From the NCBI GenBank assembly GCA_904418845.1, contig CAJFQC010000008.1, positions 90,355-154,354 of the forward strand: a DNA stretch of 64,000 bases, read 5' to 3'. The position numbers and the translations under genes were made by a program. Position 1 is the first letter of the stretch. Every line of letters begins with the position of its first letter. Origin of the DNA: an uncultured Ruminococcus sp. (GTDB lineage Bacteria > Bacillota > Clostridia > Lachnospirales > Lachnospiraceae). Below the pieces are notes generated by a model that saw nothing but the letters and a program-made list of their open reading frames with translations, did not search any database and was not told the origin of the DNA. Positions 56,596 through 64,000 of the stretch are shown piece by piece.

Positions 56596-56651
56596 TGTGC
56601 GTGAAAGCTTAGAAATGTGTTAAGGAAAGTATAGCGGAAAATCGCGATCAG

Positions 56652-56660
56652 TGGTACAAT
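56652..56660 (+). promoter_or_regulatory. Extended -10 promoter of proA
   Basis: TG-G-TACAAT (56652-56660) upstream of proA. No good -35 was seen. Confidence 0.5.
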
Positions 56661-56709
56661 ATGGGGCAAGATCAGTTCCGGTATGAAAAGCCGGAGAAAG
56701 GAGAGCGAA

Positions 56710-57957
56710 ATGGGATCATACATGCAGATGCTCACGGATCGGGCGAGGGCTGCCGCGGTCGAGGCGGCAAAGCTTGGAACGGCAGATAAGAACAGAGGAC
56801 TTCTCGCGGTGGCGGAGGAATTGACTGCCCAGCAGGAGATGATCCTGGAAGAAAACGAAAAAGATGTCGAGGCGGCAAAGACAAAAGGAATCAAACAGTC
56901 TTTGATCGACCGTCTTTCCCTTTCAGAAAAGAGGATAGCGGATATGGCAGAGGGACTGTGTCAGATTGCGGCGCTTGATGATCCGATCGGGGAAGTTCTG
57001 TATATGAAAACACGTCCCAACGGACTGCGGATCGGGCAGAAGAGAGTGCCTCTCGGCGTTGTCGGCATTATATACGAATCCCGCCCTAACGTGACCGCAG
57101 ATGCGTTCGGACTGTGCTTTAAGACAGGAAACGCGGCGATCCTGCGCGGAGGAAGCGATGCCATCCATTCTAATCAGGCGGTCGTACGTGCAGTCAAAGA
57201 AGGCCTGCGAAAAGAAAAGCTCAGTCAGGATCTGATCCTTCTTGTGGAAGATACGAGCCGTGAAGTCGCGGGTGAGATGATGAAGATGCACGGCGGCATT
57301 GATGTGCTCATTCCCAGAGGCGGCGCAGGGCTTATTGCAAATGTAGTCGAGAACAGTACAGTGCCTGTGATCGAGACGGGAACGGGCAACTGCCATGTTT
57401 ATGTAGACGCTTCCGCGGATATCCGAATGGCAGCGGACATCATTGAGAATGCCAAGACACAGAGGCTGGGCGTATGCAATGCCTGCGAGTCCCTTGTCAT
57501 CCACAGTGATATCATAGAGGAGGCGCTTCCCCAGATCGTGAGCAGGTTAAAAGCTCATAACGTAGAGATCCGGGGGGATGAAAAGGCATGTGCCCTCAGT
57601 GGGGACATTATTTCTGCTACAGAGGAGGACTGGGGAACAGAGTATCTGGATGCCATTATTTCTGTGAAGACCGTAGATTCTGTCAATGAGGCAATCGCGC
57701 ATATCAACAGATATAATACCGGACATTCTGAATCTATCATCACAAGGGATTATGATAATGCATTGAAATTCCAGGATGAGATCGATGCGGCGGCTGTCTA
57801 TGTGAATGCGTCTACCAGATTTACGGATGGATTTGAGTTCGGCTTCGGCGCGGAGATCGGCATCAGTACCCAGAAGCTCCACGCGAGAGGTCCTATGGGG
57901 CTGGAAGCGCTGACCACCACGAAATATATCATCTTCGGAAATGGGCAGATCAGATAA
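56710..57957 (+). CDS. proA: Gamma-glutamyl phosphate reductase
   Basis: A 415-residue NADPH-dependent reductase of proline biosynthesis. [39 protein letters not shown] and the catalytic cysteine in [10 protein letters not shown] are present, with [12 protein letters not shown] near the end. The ATG at 56710 lies after GGAGAG; an upstream start at 56683 lacks the family opening. proB is not adjacent, which is unusual. It lies just upstream of the arginine operon but has its own terminator. Confidence 0.95.
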   Translation: MGSYMQMLTDRARAAAVEAAKLGTADKNRGLLAVAEELTAQQEMILEENEKDVEAAKTKGIKQSLIDRLSLSEKRIADMAEGLCQIAALDDPIGEVLYMKTRPNGLRIGQKRVPLGVVGIIYESRPNVTADAFGLCFKTGNAAILRGGSDAIHSNQAVVRAVKEGLRKEKLSQDLILLVEDTSREVAGEMMKMHGGIDVLIPRGGAGLIANVVENSTVPVIETGTGNCHVYVDASADIRMAADIIENAKTQRLGVCNACESLVIHSDIIEEALPQIVSRLKAHNVEIRGDEKACALSGDIISATEEDWGTEYLDAIISVKTVDSVNEAIAHINRYNTGHSESIITRDYDNALKFQDEIDAAAVYVNASTRFTDGFEFGFGAEIGISTQKLHARGPMGLEALTTTKYIIFGNGQIR

Positions 57958-57976
57958 ATATTGATTTGAAGAAAAA

Positions 57977-58017
57977 GAGGAGTTCCGGCTTTGTGGCACG
58001 GACTCCTTTGTGTTTTT
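57977..58017 (+). terminator. Terminator of proA
   Basis: AGGAGT-T-CCG (57978-57987) with CGG-ACTCCT (57999-58007), followed by a T-rich stretch with TTTTT. Confidence 0.8.
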
Positions 58018-58071
58018 ATCGCAGCTTTTATTGGTCTTTATTGTCAGAACTTCAGGGATAAAAAATAATGC

Positions 58072-58107
58072 TTGCATAATATACAAAAAAGATGTATTAT
58101 TATGCAA
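58072..58107 (+). promoter_or_regulatory. argC operon promoter with ARG boxes
   Basis: TTGCAT (58072-58077), a 17-nt spacer and TATTAT (58095-58100). TTGCATAATATACA (58072-58085) and TGTATTATTATGCAA (58093-58107) form an inverted pair of ARG-box-like sites covering both promoter elements. The same TTGCAT plan is found at argG. Confidence 0.75.
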
Positions 58108-58213
58108 ATGTTATTTATAAATAAAAACAGCAGGCTATCTTTTATGGAAATGCTTTACTTCTCATGGACATAGGTATATGATTAAAAGATCGATCAGGAA
58201 AGGATAAATTAAT

Positions 58214-59254
58214 ATGATAAAGGTTGGAATCGTCGGAGCCACCGGTTATGCGGGCGGCGAACTTGTAAGGATATTGACAGGACATAAAAATGCAGAGATC
58301 AAATGGTTTGGATCTCGCAGTCATATTGACGGAAAATACGCGGACGTGTACCGTAATATGTTTCAGATCGTAGACGCGGTATGCATGGACGACAACATGG
58401 AAGAGCTGGCATCTCAGGTGGATGTGATCTTTACCGCGACCCCGCAGGGGTTATGCGCGTCACTTGTGAACGAAGACATCTTGTCCAGGACAAAGATCAT
58501 TGATCTGAGCGCGGATTTCCGTCTTAAAGATGTAAGCGTCTATGAGGAATGGTATAAGATTGAGCACAAAGCGCCCCGGTTTATTGAAGAGGCAGTGTAT
58601 GGGCTGTGCGAGATAAATAGGGAGGATGTAAAGAAAGCGCGCCTTGTGGCGAATCCGGGATGCTATACCACATGTTCTATCCTGACAGCATACCCGCTGG
58701 CGAAGGAAGGGCTGATAGATATGGATACGCTGATCATTGATGCCAAATCCGGAACCTCAGGAGCAGGGCGCGGCGCGAAGCTGCCCAGCTTATACTGTGA
58801 GGTCAACGAGAATATCAAGGCATACGGCGTGGCGTCCCACAGACACACTCCAGAAATTGAGGAGCAGTTAGGTTATGCGTCAGGCGAGAAGGCGGCACTG
58901 AATTTTACCCCTCATCTCGTACCCATGAACCGGGGTATCCTGGCTACGGAGTACGCGAAGTTGAAAAAGAATGTGACATGGGAAGAAGTAAAGGCTGTCT
59001 ACGATAAATATTATGCGGATGAGAAATTTGTCCGTGTACTGGATAAGGATGTGTGCCCGGAGACAAAATGGGTGGAGGGCAGCAACTACGTAGATATCGG
59101 GTTTAAGATCGATTTACGGACGAACCGTATCATCATGATGGGAGCCATTGACAATCTGGTAAAAGGAGCCGCGGGACAGGCGGTGCAGAACATGAATCTG
59201 ATGTTCGGAGAGAAAGAGAGCGAAGGGCTGGAGCTTGTGCCCATGTTCCCGTAA
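58214..59254 (+). CDS. argC: N-acetyl-gamma-glutamyl-phosphate reductase
   Basis: A 346-residue NADPH-dependent enzyme for step 3 of arginine synthesis. The N-terminal GIVGATGYAGGELVRIL (about 5-21) binds the nucleotide, and catalytic Cys150 lies in ANPGCYTT. HRHTPEIEEQL is the conserved His region. AGGAAAGG precedes the ATG. It is first of argC-GNAT-argJ-argB-argD under an ARG-box promoter. Confidence 0.96.
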   Translation: MIKVGIVGATGYAGGELVRILTGHKNAEIKWFGSRSHIDGKYADVYRNMFQIVDAVCMDDNMEELASQVDVIFTATPQGLCASLVNEDILSRTKIIDLSADFRLKDVSVYEEWYKIEHKAPRFIEEAVYGLCEINREDVKKARLVANPGCYTTCSILTAYPLAKEGLIDMDTLIIDAKSGTSGAGRGAKLPSLYCEVNENIKAYGVASHRHTPEIEEQLGYASGEKAALNFTPHLVPMNRGILATEYAKLKKNVTWEEVKAVYDKYYADEKFVRVLDKDVCPETKWVEGSNYVDIGFKIDLRTNRIIMMGAIDNLVKGAAGQAVQNMNLMFGEKESEGLELVPMFP

Positions 59255-59373
59255 TCCGCCGGATTTCAGGAAAGACAGGCAGCAGACGGAGACAGAAAAA
59301 AGAGAGATGCCGGCGCTCAGATTTTTAATGATCCGGCAGACATATAAATACATAGACAGGACGAGGAAAAGAT

Positions 59374-59820
59374 ATGATCCGGGTGATGACGATTGAAGAT
59401 TATGACGGAGTGTACGCTCTGTGGAAGAAGATAAAGGGATTCGGAATCCGCAGCATCGATGATTCCAGAGAAGGTGTGGAGCGGTTTTTAAAGAGGAATC
59501 CGACGACCAGCGTGGTGGCTGTCAGGGATGGAAGGATCGTAGGGAGCATCCTCTGCGGCCATGACGGCAGACGGGGCTGCCTGTACCATGTATGTGTGGA
59601 TGAAGCGTACCGGAGACACGGGATCGGGAAGGCGATGGTCGTCCATGCCATGAAGGCGCTTCAGGAAGAGAAGATCAACAAGGTCTCCCTGATTGCATTT
59701 ACAAAGAATGATATCGGGAACAAATTCTGGAACACCATCGGGTGGACGGAACGTCTGGATCTGAATTACTATGATTTTACATTGAATGAGGAAAATATCA
59801 CGGCATTTAACAAACAGTGA
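59374..59820 (+). CDS. GNAT-family N-acetyltransferase inside the arg operon
   Basis: A 148-residue GNAT protein: acetyl-CoA-binding VDEAYRRHGIGKAMVVHA (about 73-91; R-x2-G-x-G/A) and a core strand LYHVCVDEA. The family is broad, including amino-acid, antibiotic and ribosomal-protein acetyltransferases. The position between argC and argJ suggests a role in acetylglutamate metabolism, for example a short N-acetylglutamate synthase, but the sequence does not prove it. ArgJ here can make acetylglutamate itself, so redundancy is possible. AAAGATATG lies at the start. Confidence 0.75.
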   Translation: MIRVMTIEDYDGVYALWKKIKGFGIRSIDDSREGVERFLKRNPTTSVVAVRDGRIVGSILCGHDGRRGCLYHVCVDEAYRRHGIGKAMVVHAMKALQEEKINKVSLIAFTKNDIGNKFWNTIGWTERLDLNYYDFTLNEENITAFNKQ

Positions 59821-59846
59821 ACCTGTGGAGAAAGGAGCGGAGAAAC

Positions 59847-61076
59847 ATGAGTATAAATATCATCGAAGGCGGCGTGACTGCGGCAAAGGGCTTTCAGGCA
59901 GCGGCAGCGGCGGCCGGAATCAAATACGAGGGACGCACAGATATGGCGCTTGTCTACAGCGAGAAGCCCTGTAAGGCAGCGGGTACATTTACGGCCAATG
60001 TGGTAAAAGCAGCTCCCGTGAAATGGGACAGGGCCATTGTAGAAGACAAGAAACGGCCACAGGCGGTCATTGTGAATTCCGGTATCGCCAATGCATGTAC
60101 CGGAGACGAAGGGATGCGTTACTGCAAGGAGACGGCACAGGAAGCGGCAGGAGTGCTGGGGGTAGAGGCTGACAGCGTGCTTGTCGGCTCTACCGGCGTG
60201 ATCGGAATGCAGCTTCCGATGGACCGGGTAAAAGCAGGCATCTCCATGCTGGCGGCGTCTAAAAGAGCAGGGATGGAAAGTGGGACAGAAGCCGCGAAAG
60301 CTATCATGACTACAGACACAAAGGAGAAAGAGGCAGCTGCTACATTTGAGATCGGTGGGGTGACCGTGACCATCGGCGGCATGGCAAAGGGGTCTGGCAT
60401 GATCCATCCGAACATGTGTACCATGCTTTCCTTTATCACCACGGACGCGGCAATTTCCGGCAAGGCTCTCCGCAGGGCGCTTAAGGAAGATGTGACGGAC
60501 ACTTACAACATGATCTCCGTTGACGGGGACACGTCCACCAACGATACGGTGCTCCTGCTGGCGAACGGACGGGCGAAGAACCCGAAGATCAAATACGGCA
60601 CGCCGGAATATGAGATATTTAAAGAGGCGCTCCACTATGTGAATGAGACGCTGGCAAAGAAGATGGCAGGAGACGGAGAGGGCGCCACGGCTCTTCTTGA
60701 GGCAAAGGTCGTGGGCGCAAAGACAAAGGAACAGGCAAAAGTGCTGGCAAAATCCATTGTCTGCTCGAATCTGGTCAAGACAGCCGTCGCAGGGCATGAC
60801 GCCAACTGGGGCAGGATACTCTGCGCGATGGGATACTCAGGAGAACAGTTCGACCCGGAGAAAGTGGACCTTGTCCTTAAGAGTGAGGCAGGGAAACTGA
60901 CGATCATCGAAAATGGGACGGCAGCAGATTACAGTGAAGAGAAAGCGACGGAAATTTTGTCAAAGCCTGAGGTGACGGTCATCGCTGATATCAAAGAGGG
61001 GAAGGAGGAGGCCGCGGCGTGGGGCTGCGATCTCACTCATGAGTATATCAGCATTAACGCAGATTATCGAAGCTGA
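59847..61076 (+). CDS. argJ: Bifunctional ornithine acetyltransferase / N-acetylglutamate synthase
   Basis: A 409-residue precursor that cleaves itself into alpha and beta chains and recycles acetyl between ornithine and glutamate. The cleavage site GMIHPNMCTMLSFITTDA has Thr192 as new N-terminal nucleophile, preceded by Cys191 where Ala is the classical residue. VDGDTSTNDT is intact, as is GHDANWGRI. The ATG at 59847 follows AAGGAG; an in-frame start at 59817 overlaps the GNAT end without a site. Confidence 0.95.
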   Translation: MSINIIEGGVTAAKGFQAAAAAAGIKYEGRTDMALVYSEKPCKAAGTFTANVVKAAPVKWDRAIVEDKKRPQAVIVNSGIANACTGDEGMRYCKETAQEAAGVLGVEADSVLVGSTGVIGMQLPMDRVKAGISMLAASKRAGMESGTEAAKAIMTTDTKEKEAAATFEIGGVTVTIGGMAKGSGMIHPNMCTMLSFITTDAAISGKALRRALKEDVTDTYNMISVDGDTSTNDTVLLLANGRAKNPKIKYGTPEYEIFKEALHYVNETLAKKMAGDGEGATALLEAKVVGAKTKEQAKVLAKSIVCSNLVKTAVAGHDANWGRILCAMGYSGEQFDPEKVDLVLKSEAGKLTIIENGTAADYSEEKATEILSKPEVTVIADIKEGKEEAAAWGCDLTHEYISINADYRS

Positions 61077-61150
61077 GATCAAAGTGAGGAAGACTTAAGA
61101 TATAGAAAGGTTATATTCGGATACGTTTTATAAGGAGGATACAACGGGGT

Positions 61151-62050
61151 ATGAATGACAATATGCAGAAATATCTGGACAAGGCGCAGGTGCTCATTGA
61201 GGCTCTGCCGTATATTCAGCGCTTTAACCGAAAGATCATCGTAGTAAAATACGGCGGCAGCGCCATGGTTGACGAGAGCCTGAAACAGCGCGTCATCGAG
61301 GATGTGACGCTGTTAAAGCTTTGCGGGTTCAAACCGGTTATCGTGCATGGAGGCGGCAGGGAGATCAGCAAATGGGTCGGCAAAGTGGGGATGGAGCCCA
61401 AGTTTGTCAACGGTCTGCGTGTAACCGACGAGGAGACCATGGAGATTGCCGAGATGGTGCTGGGACGCGTGAACAAAAGTCTTGTGCAGCTGGTGGAGAG
61501 CCTTGGGGTGCGCGCTATCGGCGTCAGCGGAAAGGACGGAGCCCTGCTTAAAGTGGAGAAGAAGTATTCTGACGGAGAAGATATCGGATATGTGGGCGAT
61601 ATCAAAGAAGTGAATGCCCAGATACTCTATGACCTGTTAGAGAAGGATTTTCTTCCCATCGTCTGCCCCATAGGACTGGACGACGAGTTCAATACATACA
61701 ACATCAACGCTGACGATGCGGCGTGCGCCATCGCCCGCGCCATGAAGGTGGAGAAGCTGGCGTTTTTGACAGACATCGAGGGTGTATACAAGGATCCGCA
61801 GGATCCTGATACGCTGATTTCGGAGCTTGAGGTTTCAGAAGCGAAGGAGCTGATCGGAAGCGGATACATCGGAGGCGGTATGCTGCCAAAACTTCAGAAC
61901 TGTATCGACGCGATCGAGGGCGGGGTGTCCCGGGTCCATATCTTGGACGGACGTATTCCGCACTGTCTGCTGCTTGAGATCTTCACGAATAAAGGAATCG
62001 GAACAGCAATATTAAACCAGAAAGAAGGCAGGTACTATCATGGTGAATGA
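61151..62050 (+). CDS. argB: Acetylglutamate kinase
   Basis: A 299-residue amino-acid kinase that phosphorylates N-acetylglutamate. VVKYGGSAM (about 31-39), [11 protein letters not shown], and [15 protein letters not shown] are the phosphate, substrate and nucleotide motifs. The N-terminal helix (about 1-25) is of the long, arginine-sensitive kind, so feedback inhibition is probable (inference). AAGGAGG precedes the ATG. Its end overlaps argD by 11 bases. Confidence 0.96.
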   Translation: MNDNMQKYLDKAQVLIEALPYIQRFNRKIIVVKYGGSAMVDESLKQRVIEDVTLLKLCGFKPVIVHGGGREISKWVGKVGMEPKFVNGLRVTDEETMEIAEMVLGRVNKSLVQLVESLGVRAIGVSGKDGALLKVEKKYSDGEDIGYVGDIKEVNAQILYDLLEKDFLPIVCPIGLDDEFNTYNINADDAACAIARAMKVEKLAFLTDIEGVYKDPQDPDTLISELEVSEAKELIGSGYIGGGMLPKLQNCIDAIEGGVSRVHILDGRIPHCLLLEIFTNKGIGTAILNQKEGRYYHGE

Positions 62051-63221
62051 AAAGATACAGGCAGCGGAAGAGAACCTGATCCATGTATATAACCGTTTTC
62101 CCATTGCGCTGGATCGCGGCGAGGGGATGTATGTGTACGACATAGAGGGCAAAAAATATCTGGACTTTGCGGCGGGATTCGCTGTGACAGGATTAGGATA
62201 TGACAACAAGGAGCTCAATGAGGCGTTAAAGGCACAGGTCGACAAACTGTACCACACCTCAAACCTCTATTATCATGAGTGCTGCGGGGAGGCCGCAAGA
62301 GAGCTGAACCGTGTCTGCGGCATGGATCGAGTGTTCTTCACCAACAGCGGCGGCGAGGCAAATGAGGGCGCGTTGAAAGCGGCGAGACGTTACGCATACA
62401 CAAAAGGTACGGGAAGATACGAGTTCATTGCCATGGAGAACTCCTTCCACGGCAGAAGCTTCGGCGCGGTGTCTGTGACAGGGCATGATTCATACAGGGA
62501 GCCTTTTGAACCGCTCGTTCCGGGGGTGAAGTTCGCCAAATTCAATGATCTGGACAGCGTGAAAGCGCTTATTACTGACAAGACCTGTGCTATCATCTTA
62601 GAACCCCTGCAGGGTGAGGGCGGCATCAATCTTGCCACACAGGAATTTATGGAAGGAATCCGCGCGATCTGTGATGAGAATGACATCCTTATGATCTGCG
62701 ATGAAGTGCAGTGCGGCATGGGCAGAACAGGAAGTATGTTCGCATGGCAGGGATTCGGTGTGAAACCAGATATCCTGACCATGGCAAAGGCCATCGGAAA
62801 CGGTATCCCTGTGGGAGCGTTTGCCATGACGGAGAAAGTGGCAGAATACTCTCTGCAGCCGGGAGACCACGGTGCAACCTATGGGGGAAACCCGCTTGCA
62901 TGTACTGCCGTAAAGACAGTCATCGAGATTTTTGAGCGGGAGAAGATTGTGGATCATGTCAATGAAGTCGCTCGTTATCTTACGAAACGCCTGGATGAGC
63001 TGGTGGAAGAAGTGGACTGCGTTACAGAACGCAAGGGGAAAGGACTCATGCAGGGGCTCGTTATCACAAAGCCTCTGGCAGAGGTGAATAAAAAAGCTAT
63101 CGAAGAGGGGCTTCTTGTTATTCAGGCTCAGGGGAATGTGATCCGCTTTGTCCCGCCTCTGATCGTGAAAGAGAAGCATATTGATGAGATGATCGGGAAA
63201 TTAAGCAGGGCGCTTGGATAG
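62040..63221 (+). CDS. argD: Acetylornithine aminotransferase
   Basis: A 393-residue class III PLP enzyme that makes N-acetylornithine. PLP Lys250 lies in [16 protein letters not shown], with [14 protein letters not shown] and [12 protein letters not shown] in the active site. The tail [16 protein letters not shown] is typical. It starts inside the argB end and closes the operon. argF, argH and argR are not in the window. Confidence 0.95.
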   Translation: MVNEKIQAAEENLIHVYNRFPIALDRGEGMYVYDIEGKKYLDFAAGFAVTGLGYDNKELNEALKAQVDKLYHTSNLYYHECCGEAARELNRVCGMDRVFFTNSGGEANEGALKAARRYAYTKGTGRYEFIAMENSFHGRSFGAVSVTGHDSYREPFEPLVPGVKFAKFNDLDSVKALITDKTCAIILEPLQGEGGINLATQEFMEGIRAICDENDILMICDEVQCGMGRTGSMFAWQGFGVKPDILTMAKAIGNGIPVGAFAMTEKVAEYSLQPGDHGATYGGNPLACTAVKTVIEIFEREKIVDHVNEVARYLTKRLDELVEEVDCVTERKGKGLMQGLVITKPLAEVNKKAIEEGLLVIQAQGNVIRFVPPLIVKEKHIDEMIGKLSRALG

Positions 63222-63330
63222 ATTTTATCTTTCTATGCCGACGAAGGACATACCGGACTATATATCTTTAAGATGAATAAAAAACCAGTCATGGGACATA
63301 CTACCAGAAATGTTGCACGGAGGTATAGAG

Positions 63331-63762
63331 ATGATTGGTTTTTTTATTGCCCTTCTGTCCGGGGCGCTCATGAGTATACAGGGAGTATTTAACACACAGG
63401 TCACAAAGACGACCGGGATGTGGGTAGCTAACGGGTGGGTGCAGATCACGGCATTCGCGGTCTGTCTTGCCGCATGGTTATTCACGGGAAGAGAGAGTAT
63501 CTCCGCTCTTGGTAAGGTAGAACCAAAATATATGCTCTTAGGAGGCGTGATCGGCGCGGGTATCACATGGACAGTCATCAAGAGCATCGCGGCGCTGGGC
63601 CCGGCAAAATCAGCCCTTCTCATCGTCATCGCGCAGCTTGCGGTGTCTTACCTTATCAGCCTTTTCGGGATGTTCGGTATGGATAAAGAGCCGTTTTCAT
63701 GGCGGAAGCTTGGCGGGCTGGCTCTTGCGGTCATAGGGATCACGGTTTTCCAATGGGAATAA
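63331..63762 (+). CDS. DMT-superfamily small membrane protein (DUF606/YdcZ-like)
   Basis: A 143-residue protein with about five hydrophobic segments. MIGFFIALLSGALMSIQGVFNTQ and the late GLALAVIGITVFQW are typical of the YdcZ/DUF606 half-size members of the drug/metabolite transporter superfamily. Substrate unknown; such proteins often occur as pairs or fusions, but no second copy is near. The ATG at 63331 follows GGAGG; an upstream ATG at 63310 is less likely. Confidence 0.8.
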   Translation: MIGFFIALLSGALMSIQGVFNTQVTKTTGMWVANGWVQITAFAVCLAAWLFTGRESISALGKVEPKYMLLGGVIGAGITWTVIKSIAALGPAKSALLIVIAQLAVSYLISLFGMFGMDKEPFSWRKLGGLALAVIGITVFQWE

Positions 63763-63826
63763 AAGGCATTATAATTCAGTGTAATAGTTTAATAGATTTT
63801 TGATTATCTCTTTAGAAATTCTTATA

Positions 63827-63867
63827 AGCCGGTATAGCCCATAACTACGGGCTTTTCCGGCATTTTT
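63827..63867 (+). terminator. Terminator after the DUF606-like gene
   Basis: GCCGG (63828-63832) with CCGGC (near 63857-63861), inner GCCC/GGGC, followed by TTTTT (63863-63867). Confidence 0.8.
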
Positions 63868-63957
63868 GATAACGGAAGAAGTTCACGTTTTTTCTCATTT
63901 CCCCTCACGTCTTTGCTATGGGAAGTAGTAGAAACGGTAGTAAATACCGGCTTACTA

Positions 63958-64000
63958 CTAAGCGGCAGCCTTGGTTTCCTCCGTGTTCTCCACGGTGGTT
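63958..64000 (-). CDS. Possible C-terminal end of an unknown gene (partial)
   Basis: Read on the minus strand from the edge, one frame gives TTVENTEETKAAA and a stop at 63958-63960. The composition is plausible for a protein tail. An inverted repeat GTAGTAA/TTACTAC lies just after it near 63937-63958. The gene itself is outside the window and cannot be identified. Confidence 0.25.
   Translation of the reverse strand, partial: TTVENTEETKAAA

Noticed and set aside
59769..60797. 342-residue minus-strand frame over argJ
   Set aside because: Antisense shadow of argJ, rich in Cys/His/Arg without fold.

Overview
The window is a contiguous chromosomal segment of a spore-forming, anaerobic, low-oxygen-metabolism Firmicute, most probably a gut Lachnospiraceae (Clostridium cluster XIVa). 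The inference rests on SpoVB/SpoIIM-like and CotF-like sporulation genes, a rubredoxin, a fused 2-hydroxyacyl-CoA dehydratase activase, strong AGGAGG-type ribosome binding sites, and PTS-based sugar use without respiratory genes. Species is not assigned; no search was run.

Layout. 1-1.6 kb: end of a SpoIIM-like gene facing spoVB. 1.7-5.9 kb: an Fe-S/thiouridine operon (Rrf2/IscR regulator, cysteine desulfurase, IscU/NifU scaffold, MnmA, PHP phosphatase). 5.9-16.5 kb: glycolytic cluster gap-pgk-tpiA and gpmI, split by a beta-glucoside operon (licT-bglP-bglA-HAD phosphatase) controlled by two LicT-type antiterminator/terminator switches. 16.6-18.5 kb: GreA-type factor, HAD phosphatase, hexapeptide acetyltransferase. 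18.8-23.1 kb: one 1415-residue activase/dehydratase-like protein. 23.3-28.2 kb: rhomboid-like membrane protein, pyruvate kinase, TrmB-type regulator with a DAP-decarboxylase-like enzyme, rubredoxin. 28.4-33.3 kb: FAD oxidoreductase, two CotF-like coat proteins, class I amidotransferase-like hydrolase, M19 dipeptidase, C39-type peptidase. 33.5-34.9 kb: argG with ARG-box promoter.

35.1-39.3 kb: a glycosyltransferase with TPR-like tail followed by a collagen-like (Gly-Pro-Thr) surface protein gene of the BclA kind. The collagen gene is cut in two by a 1783-bp insert with 11-bp terminal inverted repeats and a 4-bp target duplication (AATA). Removing the insert and one duplicate joins the halves in frame into a 405-residue protein. 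The insert is a mosaic of conjugative-element gene fragments.

39.6-50.3 kb: N-acetylgalactosamine/galactosamine region: mannose-family PTS (IIB, IIC, IID, IIA) with an unknown helical protein, AgaS, YajC-like protein, AraC regulator, NagA/AgaA deacetylase, and divergent GatY/GatZ tagatose-bisphosphate aldolase subunits. The expected tagatose-6-phosphate kinase is not in the window. 50.4-56.6 kb: divergent Fe-S protein and Crp/Fnr regulator sharing a 24-bp palindrome, CcdA-TlpA fusion, OGG-type glycosylase, isochorismatase-family hydrolase, iron alcohol dehydrogenase, FeoA-like protein. 56.7-63.2 kb: proA, then argC-GNAT-argJ-argB-argD with an ARG-box promoter matching that of argG. 63.3-64 kb: DMT-family protein and a terminator; the last bases may be the tail of an unknown minus-strand gene.

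Central carbon genes feed each other: beta-glucosides and amino sugars enter as phosphosugars, pass through triose phosphates (GatYZ, tpiA, gap, pgk), and continue through gpmI and pyk. The arginine genes form an ArgR-type regulon spread over two loci in the window.
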